DNA from: an uncultured Lachnospiraceae bacterium
Lineage (GTDB): Bacteria; Bacillota; Clostridia; Lachnospirales; Lachnospiraceae
Length of the DNA stretch: 64,000 bases
Assembly: GCA_947632555.1 (NCBI GenBank)
Contig: CANRPU010000010.1
Coordinates: 1 to 64,000, forward strand
Direction of reading: 5' to 3'
Under the pieces are notes generated by a model that made no database searches, had not been told where the DNA came from, and saw only the letters and a list, made by a program, of their open reading frames with translations. The translations under genes and the position numbers were made by a program. Below, in pieces: positions 59,107-64,000 of the stretch (positions within the stretch are counted from its first letter, which is position 1; every line of letters begins with the position of its first letter).

Positions 59107-62100
59107 TTATTCTTTATCGTGTATCTCACTGTGGAGCTGCTGAAGGGATTTGACCTCGCTGTCCCCATGAGTTTTCACATAACGGATACCGTTTACGGTA
59201 GCCTGAGCCGCGGCCACGGTGGTCATATAGGGAATCTTGGCTTTGATGGCCGCTTTGCGCAGATAGCTGTCATCGTGAACGCTGTCCTTGCCCACCGGGG
59301 AATTGACGATCAGGTCGATCTTTCCGTTGGTGATCAAATCCAGGATATTGGGACGTCCTTCGTACAGCTTGTTCACCCTTTCGGCAGGAATGCCCGCCCG
59401 GTTGATGGCCTCACAGGTGGCGCCGGTGGACACGATGCGGAAGCCGCATTGAGCGAATTCCCTGGCCACGTCCACCACTTCTTCCCGATCCTTGCGGTTG
59501 ACGGAGATCAGTACGGTTCCTTCCAGAGGCAGCTTGGACTGGGCGGCTTCCTGCGCCTTATAGAATGCCTCCCCATAGGAGTGGGACAGGCCCAGTACTT
59601 CGCCGGTGGAACGCATTTCAGGACCCAGTATGGGATCCACTTCCTGGAACATATTGAAGGGGAAGACCGCTTCCTTTACACCGTAGTTGGGGATCTCCTG
59701 TTCTTTCAGGGAAGGAACGGGAGAAGGTCTGCCGGTCAGTTCCGAAGTGATGATCTCCGTTGCCAGAGGCACCATGCGGATGTTGCAGACTTTGGATACC
59801 AGCGGAACGGTGCGGGAGGCTCTGGGATTGGCTTCCAGTACGTAAACTCTGCCGTTTTCAATGGCGTACTGCATATTCATCAGGCCTTTTACATGCATTT
59901 CTTCCGCGATCCGCCTGGTATATTCCTTGATAACGCGTACATTTTCTTCCGAAATGTGCACGGAGGGGATGATGCACGCCGAGTCACCGGAATGGATGCC
60001 TGCCAGCTCGATATGTTCCATGACCGCGGGCACAAACGCGTGAGTGCCGTCGCTGATAGCATCCGCCTCACATTCCAGAGCGTGATTCAGGAACCGGTCG
60101 ATCAGAATGGGCCTGTCCGGGGTGACGCCCACGGCGGCCTTCATATATTCACGCATGCTGTCATCGTCGTAGACCACTTCCATGCCCCGGCCTCCCAGCA
60201 CATAGGAAGGACGGACCATAACGGGATATCCGATCCTGCCGGCAATGACCAGCGCTTCCTCCACAGTGGCTGCCATGCCGGATTCCGGCATTGGAATGTC
60301 GAGCTTTTCCATGATGGCCCGGAACTGGTCCCTGTCCTCGGCCAGGTCGATGACGGCGGGAGAGGTGCCCAGGATCCTGACGCCGTTCTTTTCCAGATCC
60401 GCCGCCAGATTCAGAGGGGTCTGTCCGCCGAACTGGGCGATGACGCCCAGGGGCTGCTCCTTTTTGTAAATGCTCAGCACGTCTTCCAGAGTAAGAGGCT
60501 CGAAGTACAGCTTATCGGAGGTATCGTAATCCGTGGATACGGTTTCGGGATTGCAGTTGACGATGATGGTTTCAAATCCCAGCTTTTTTAAAGCCAGGGA
60601 AGCATGTACGCAGCAGTAGTCAAATTCAATGCCCTGGCCGATGCGGTTAGGTCCGCCGCCCAGGATCATGATCTTGGATTTTTGGCTGCTGACAGGATTT
60701 TTATCGGCCGCGTTATAGGTGGAGAAGTAGTAGGAACTGTCCTGCGTGCCGCTGACATGCACGCCTTCCCAGGCTTCCTCCACACCCAGGGCGATCCTGC
60801 GGTCGCGGATATCCGCTTCCGGCACCTCCAGAAGCCGGCTTAAGTATTTGTCGGAGAAACCGTCCTTCTTGGCGGCGGTCAGAAGTTCGTCCGGGGGCAG
60901 GGAGCCCTTGAAACGCAGAAGGTTTTCTTCTTCCTCCACCAGTTCTTTCATCTGTTCGATGAACCAGGTCTTTACATGGGTGATCTCATGGATCTCATCT
61001 ATGGAAGCCCCTTTGCGCAGCGCCTCGTACATCAGGAAATGGCGTTCGCTGGACGGGGTGATCAGCCTTTTTAAAAGTTCCTCCCTGGAAAGGGAGCCGA
61101 AGTTCTTGACACCTCCCAGGCCGTAACGGCCGGTTTCCAGTGAGCGGATGGCCTTCTGAAAAGCCTCTTTGTAAGTCTTTCCGATGCTCATGACTTCACC
61201 GACGGCCCGCATCTGGGTGCCCAGCCTGTCCTCTACGCCCTTGAATTTTTCAAAGGCCCAGCGGGCAAATTTGATCACTACATAGTCCCCGTCCGGCACA
61301 TATTGATCCAGGGTGCCGTATTTTCCGCATGGGATCTCCTTTAAGGTCAGGCCGGAAGCCAGCATGGCCGAAACCAGCGCGATGGGGAAGCCGGTGGCTT
61401 TGGAAGCCAGCGCGGAGGAGCGGGAAGTACGGGGATTGATCTCGATGACTACAATACGGTCGCTTTTGGGATCATGGGCGAACTGTACGTTGGTGCCGCC
61501 GATGACCTGGACGGATTCTACGATACGGTAAGCCTGTTCCTGCAGTCTTTTCTGGGTTTCCGGGGAGATGGTCAGCATGGGAGCGGAGCAGAAGGAATCT
61601 CCTGTATGGACGCCCATGGGGTCGATATTTTCGATGAAGCAGACCGTGATCATGTTGTTGTCTTTGTCACGCACTACTTCCAGTTCCAGCTCTTCCCAGC
61701 CGAGAACGGATTCCTCTACCAGTACCTGGCCAACCAGGCTGGCCTGCAGGCCTCTGGCGCAGACGGTCTTTAATTCTTCTCTGTTGTAGACCAGGCCGCC
61801 GCCGGCGCCTCCCATGGTGTAAGCCGGGCGGAGCACTACGGGATAGCCGAGCCCGTCCGCGATGCGCAGGGCTTCTTCCACGCTGTAGGCTACCTCGCTG
61901 CGGGCCATCTCAATGCCCAGCGCGTTCATGGCGTTTTTAAATTCGATACGGTCTTCTCCCCGTTCGATGGCATCTACCTGCACGCCGATGACCTTTACGT
62001 GATATTTATCCAAAATGCCGGCGCTGTTCAGTTCGGCGCACAGATTCAGTCCGGACTGGCCGCCCAGATTGGGCAGCAGGGCATCGGGCCTCTCTTTGGC

Positions 62101-62334
62101 GATGATCTGTTCCAGCCTGTGGACATTCAGAGGTTCAATATAGGTGACGTCCGCGATTTCCGGATCCGTCATAATGGTGGCCGGATTGGAATTGACCAGC
62201 ACGATCTCGTATCCCAGTCTGCGCAGCGCCTTGCAGGCCTGTGTGCCGGAATAATCGAACTCGCATGCCTGGCCTATGACAATGGGACCGGAGCCGATAA
62301 TGAGCACTTTGTGGATATCTGTTCTCTTTGGCAT
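59107..62334 (-). CDS. carB: Carbamoyl-phosphate synthase large subunit
   Basis: 1075 residues. It makes carbamoyl phosphate from bicarbonate, ammonia and two ATP for pyrimidine and arginine synthesis. Two homologous ATP-grasp halves are visible (GSGPIVIGQACEFDYSGTQA near residue 15 and GGGPNRIGQGIEFDYCCVHA near 565), then the C-terminal allosteric domain (about 935-1075). GGAGGAG precedes the ATG. The small subunit gene carA is not upstream, where a divergent response-regulator gene begins, so carB is a separate unit here. Confidence 0.97.
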   Translation of the reverse strand: MPKRTDIHKVLIIGSGPIVIGQACEFDYSGTQACKALRRLGYEIVLVNSNPATIMTDPEIADVTYIEPLNVHRLEQIIAKERPDALLPNLGGQSGLNLCAELNSAGILDKYHVKVIGVQVDAIERGEDRIEFKNAMNALGIEMARSEVAYSVEEALRIADGLGYPVVLRPAYTMGGAGGGLVYNREELKTVCARGLQASLVGQVLVEESVLGWEELELEVVRDKDNNMITVCFIENIDPMGVHTGDSFCSAPMLTISPETQKRLQEQAYRIVESVQVIGGTNVQFAHDPKSDRIVVIEINPRTSRSSALASKATGFPIALVSAMLASGLTLKEIPCGKYGTLDQYVPDGDYVVIKFARWAFEKFKGVEDRLGTQMRAVGEVMSIGKTYKEAFQKAIRSLETGRYGLGGVKNFGSLSREELLKRLITPSSERHFLMYEALRKGASIDEIHEITHVKTWFIEQMKELVEEEENLLRFKGSLPPDELLTAAKKDGFSDKYLSRLLEVPEADIRDRRIALGVEEAWEGVHVSGTQDSSYYFSTYNAADKNPVSSQKSKIMILGGGPNRIGQGIEFDYCCVHASLALKKLGFETIIVNCNPETVSTDYDTSDKLYFEPLTLEDVLSIYKKEQPLGVIAQFGGQTPLNLAADLEKNGVRILGTSPAVIDLAEDRDQFRAIMEKLDIPMPESGMAATVEEALVIAGRIGYPVMVRPSYVLGGRGMEVVYDDDSMREYMKAAVGVTPDRPILIDRFLNHALECEADAISDGTHAFVPAVMEHIELAGIHSGDSACIIPSVHISEENVRVIKEYTRRIAEEMHVKGLMNMQYAIENGRVYVLEANPRASRTVPLVSKVCNIRMVPLATEIITSELTGRPSPVPSLKEQEIPNYGVKEAVFPFNMFQEVDPILGPEMRSTGEVLGLSHSYGEAFYKAQEAAQSKLPLEGTVLISVNRKDREEVVDVAREFAQCGFRIVSTGATCEAINRAGIPAERVNKLYEGRPNILDLITNGKIDLIVNSPVGKDSVHDDSYLRKAAIKAKIPYMTTVAAAQATVNGIRYVKTHGDSEVKSLQQLHSEIHDKE

Positions 62335-62369
62335 TGGTATTTCTCCTCCTGTTTGTTTTCCTTCTTCTC

Positions 62370-62397
62370 ATTATATAGAAAATCAAAGAAATCACAA
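62370..62397 (-). promoter_or_regulatory. Promoter of carB
   Basis: On the minus strand TTGTGA (62392-62397), 16-base spacer, TATAAT (62370-62375). The start point would lie about 27 bases before the carB start codon, leaving no room for a PyrR-type attenuator. Confidence 0.7.
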
Positions 62398-62460
62398 GGG
62401 CTTTTCCAAAATAATTTTGCCCGGAAAGCGCAGAAATTTCTTTCCTTGAAGAGGGCTTTA

Positions 62461-62469
62461 TGCTATACT
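62461..62469 (+). promoter_or_regulatory. Extended -10 promoter of the receiver genes
   Basis: TGC-TATACT; a weak TTTCCT lies at the -35 position (62441-62446). Confidence 0.55.
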
Positions 62470-62513
62470 GAACATGGAAAACTGTAAAATAACAGGGATA
62501 AAAGGGCGTGGGG

Positions 62514-62876
62514 ATGAAACATATATTACTGATAGATGACAGCCTGATACAGCTGCGGATCCTGGAAGTGCTTTTACGGGACAAGTATGACATTCAGATG
62601 GCCACCTCCGGCATGGAAGGAGTCCGGTACGCGCGGAAGACCCATCCGGATCTGATCTTACTGGATTATGACATGCCCGTCCAAAGCGGGAAGGAAACCT
62701 TTGAGCAGCTCAGAAGCATGGAAGAAACAAGCGACATTCCGGTAATCTTTCTGACCGGCGTACACGAGAAGGAAGTTGTGGCGGAGGTGTTGAAGCTGCG
62801 CCCCAGCGGTTACCTGTTAAAGCCGGTCAGCCAGGACGTGCTGTTTCGGACTATCGCCAAAACGCTGGCGGACTGA
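62514..62876 (+). CDS. Stand-alone response regulator receiver protein
   Basis: 120 residues, a single CheY-like receiver with no output domain. Acidic pocket DDS near residue 9, phosphorylated Asp in LILLDYDMPVQSG near 52, Thr in VIFLTGV near 80 and Lys in YLLKPVS near 102. The ATG at 62514 has AAAGGG 7 bases upstream; a GTG six bases earlier is less well placed. First gene of a receiver-receiver-kinase group. It probably relays phosphate or binds a partner. Confidence 0.93.
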   Translation: MKHILLIDDSLIQLRILEVLLRDKYDIQMATSGMEGVRYARKTHPDLILLDYDMPVQSGKETFEQLRSMEETSDIPVIFLTGVHEKEVVAEVLKLRPSGYLLKPVSQDVLFRTIAKTLAD

Positions 62877-62892
62877 AAGAAGGAACAAAACC

Positions 62893-63291
62893 ATGGATGA
62901 AAATCATTTGCAGGACCCCTGTATCCTGATCGTGGATGACACGGAGTCCCAGCGTTTTCTGTTAAAAAATATTGTGGAGGATATGGGATGCCGTCCGGTA
63001 TTGGCGGAAAGCGGCCGTCAGGCGCTGCGGGTATTTTCCGGCTGCCGTCCGGCGCTGGTGCTGCTGGACGTTTCCATGCCGGAGATGGACGGCTTTGAGG
63101 TGTGCGCGAAACTAAAGGCGGATCCGGCTTCCCGAAACGTGCCGGTGCTCTTTATTTCCGCTTTTGAGAGCCGGGAAGAAATCGTAAAAGTCTTTGAAGC
63201 GGGGGGCGCGGACTATGTGACGAAGCCTTTTATACCGGAAGCGGTCAAAGCCCGTGTGGGCGCGTACCTGAAGCTGGCGCGGCGCGGATAG
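62893..63291 (+). CDS. Second stand-alone response regulator receiver protein
   Basis: 132 residues, again a receiver only: DDTESQ near residue 17, phosphorylated Asp in LVLLDVSMPEMDG, Ser in VLFISAFES and Lys in YVTKPFIPE. It resembles the receiver of PleD-like or hybrid-kinase proteins. It lies 16 bases after the first receiver and 9 bases before the kinase gene, so the three are one operon. Confidence 0.93.
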   Translation: MDENHLQDPCILIVDDTESQRFLLKNIVEDMGCRPVLAESGRQALRVFSGCRPALVLLDVSMPEMDGFEVCAKLKADPASRNVPVLFISAFESREEIVKVFEAGGADYVTKPFIPEAVKARVGAYLKLARRG

Positions 63292-63300
63292 GAGGACAAG

Positions 63301-64000
63301 GTGCAGGAGGACAAATTACAGACAACGGCGCAGGCCGGTATAGAAAGGTTTCTGCTGCTGTTCTATTTTATCTGCAACGCTGTGATAACGGTGGTTACGG
63401 TCCGATTCGGATGGCCCGTCTGGGTGGCTCTGCTTACGGATATGGGCTGGTGCCTCGGCCTTGTGCTCTACTGCGCGAAAGTGCGCACCTACACGTTCAG
63501 AGCCTATGTGACCACCTGCCTTATGCAGATGGGCGTCATACTCTGGTCGGTGTACGCGGGCAGCTTTTCCATGACGGCGCCGGTGCTGTCCGTAATGGCC
63601 GTTATGCTGGTGTTTTACGGTATTTCGGAACTGCTGTATGTGTTGTTTGGGGTAACGGTATTTCTGGGACTGTACCACATCCTGATCCAGAAGACGGAGG
63701 ATCTGGCTTCCGGTGAGAAGATTCTGCAGACGGCGCTGGAGATCGTTTCCGTTTTTTTTATCGAGTACATCGTATATATTTTAAACCGGATGCGGATGGA
63801 GGGCGTGGCCAGGCAGAAGGAAACCATAGATTCCCTCAGGGAGGCGGAGCGCAGCAAAGACGATTTTATGGCGAATGTGAGCCATGAGATCCGTACTCCC
63901 ATCAATACCATCTGCGGCATGAGCGAGATCGTGCTGCGGGAAGAGCTCAGCGACCAGGTGAGGGCGGACGTGTTCAGCATCCAGACCGCGGGACGGAGTC
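63301..64000 (+). CDS. Sensor histidine kinase, N-terminal part, cut by the window end
   Basis: The frame starts at GTG 63301, 5 bases after AGGAGG, and stays open to the window end (233 residues seen). About five to six membrane helices fill residues 15-165 with no extracellular domain, then a short coiled coil leads into HisKA with phosphorylated His195 in MANVSHEIRTPINTICGM. The ATPase domain and any receivers lie beyond the window. With two free receivers in the same operon it probably forms a phosphorelay. Confidence 0.9.
   Translation, partial: MQEDKLQTTAQAGIERFLLLFYFICNAVITVVTVRFGWPVWVALLTDMGWCLGLVLYCAKVRTYTFRAYVTTCLMQMGVILWSVYAGSFSMTAPVLSVMAVMLVFYGISELLYVLFGVTVFLGLYHILIQKTEDLASGEKILQTALEIVSVFFIEYIVYILNRMRMEGVARQKETIDSLREAERSKDDFMANVSHEIRTPINTICGMSEIVLREELSDQVRADVFSIQTAGRS

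Noticed and set aside
59101..60591. A 496-codon open frame on the plus strand opposite carB
   Set aside because: It is antisense to a fully conserved gene, His/Gly/Gln-rich and without a ribosome binding site, as expected for a shadow frame in high-GC DNA. The same applies to the long minus-strand frames opposite the chemoreceptor at 10171-11586 and opposite 11855-13642.

Overview
The window looks like a chromosomal segment of a motile, spore-forming, sugar-fermenting Clostridia, most likely a member of the Lachnospiraceae. The grounds are the high-GC Firmicutes style (strong GGAGG ribosome binding sites, frequent GTG and TTG starts), an alpha/beta small acid-soluble spore protein, a sigma-G-like promoter, two chemoreceptors, a FliD-like protein behind a sigma-28-like promoter, and carbohydrate genes typical of gut Clostridia. 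Genus cannot be decided from the sequence alone. Most of the window is ordinary core genome; accessory DNA is limited to the left edge and to a small islet at about 56.9-59.1 kb.

Layout. 1-1.2 kb: tail of a P-loop kinase-like gene and decayed conjugative-element sequence of lower GC. 1.2-8.3 kb: cellobiose locus, with a cellobiose phosphorylase facing away from a LacI-type repressor and a binding protein plus two ABC permeases, with LacI-like operators in the shared control region. 8.4-16.3 kb: a DUF1700 protein, a small Asn/Gln-rich protein with a sigma-G promoter, a chemoreceptor, an RNA methyltransferase, a catalytically degenerate amidase, an XTP/dITP pyrophosphatase, a phosphodiesterase and a second chemoreceptor, most of them tightly packed. 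16.2-18.2 kb: tRNA-Pro, a NUDIX hydrolase and infC-rpmI-rplT with an attenuator leader and an ATT start codon on infC. 18.3-22.4 kb: an unknown protein, the FliD-like protein, PepD and a second tRNA-Pro. 22.4-32 kb: a surface-glycan-like membrane cluster, a hybrid sensor kinase, an ABC-class ATPase and a D-2-hydroxyacid dehydrogenase. 32-40.8 kb: four tRNAs with attached tandem repeats, a MATE pump, tRNA-Leu, YfhO, glycogen phosphorylase, 4-alpha-glucanotransferase and a CYTH protein. 40.9-47.1 kb: DJ-1 protein, SASP, a domain-permuted GH3 glucosidase with its LacI repressor, and an alanine symporter. 47.2-56.9 kb: ClpB, a secreted barnase-like ribonuclease with its barstar, DUF4250, an ASKHA protein, a polysaccharide deacetylase, RarA, DUF4364, a radical SAM protein and malic enzyme. 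56.9-59.1 kb: islet with hairpin repeats, a tyrosine recombinase, two inverted Xer-like sites and an orphan gene. 59.1-64 kb: carB and a receiver-receiver-kinase signalling module cut by the window end.

How the genes work together. Imported cello-oligosaccharides would be cleaved by the phosphorylase to glucose-1-phosphate and glucose; glycogen phosphorylase and MalQ handle alpha-glucans, and the GH3 enzyme handles other glycosides under its own repressor. No transporter ATPase is present, so a shared MsmX-like ATPase encoded elsewhere is implied. The points most worth a second look are the recombinase with its paired inverted sites, the barnase/barstar pair, the amidase that has lost three of four active-site residues, and the sigma-G-linked Asn/Gln-rich protein.
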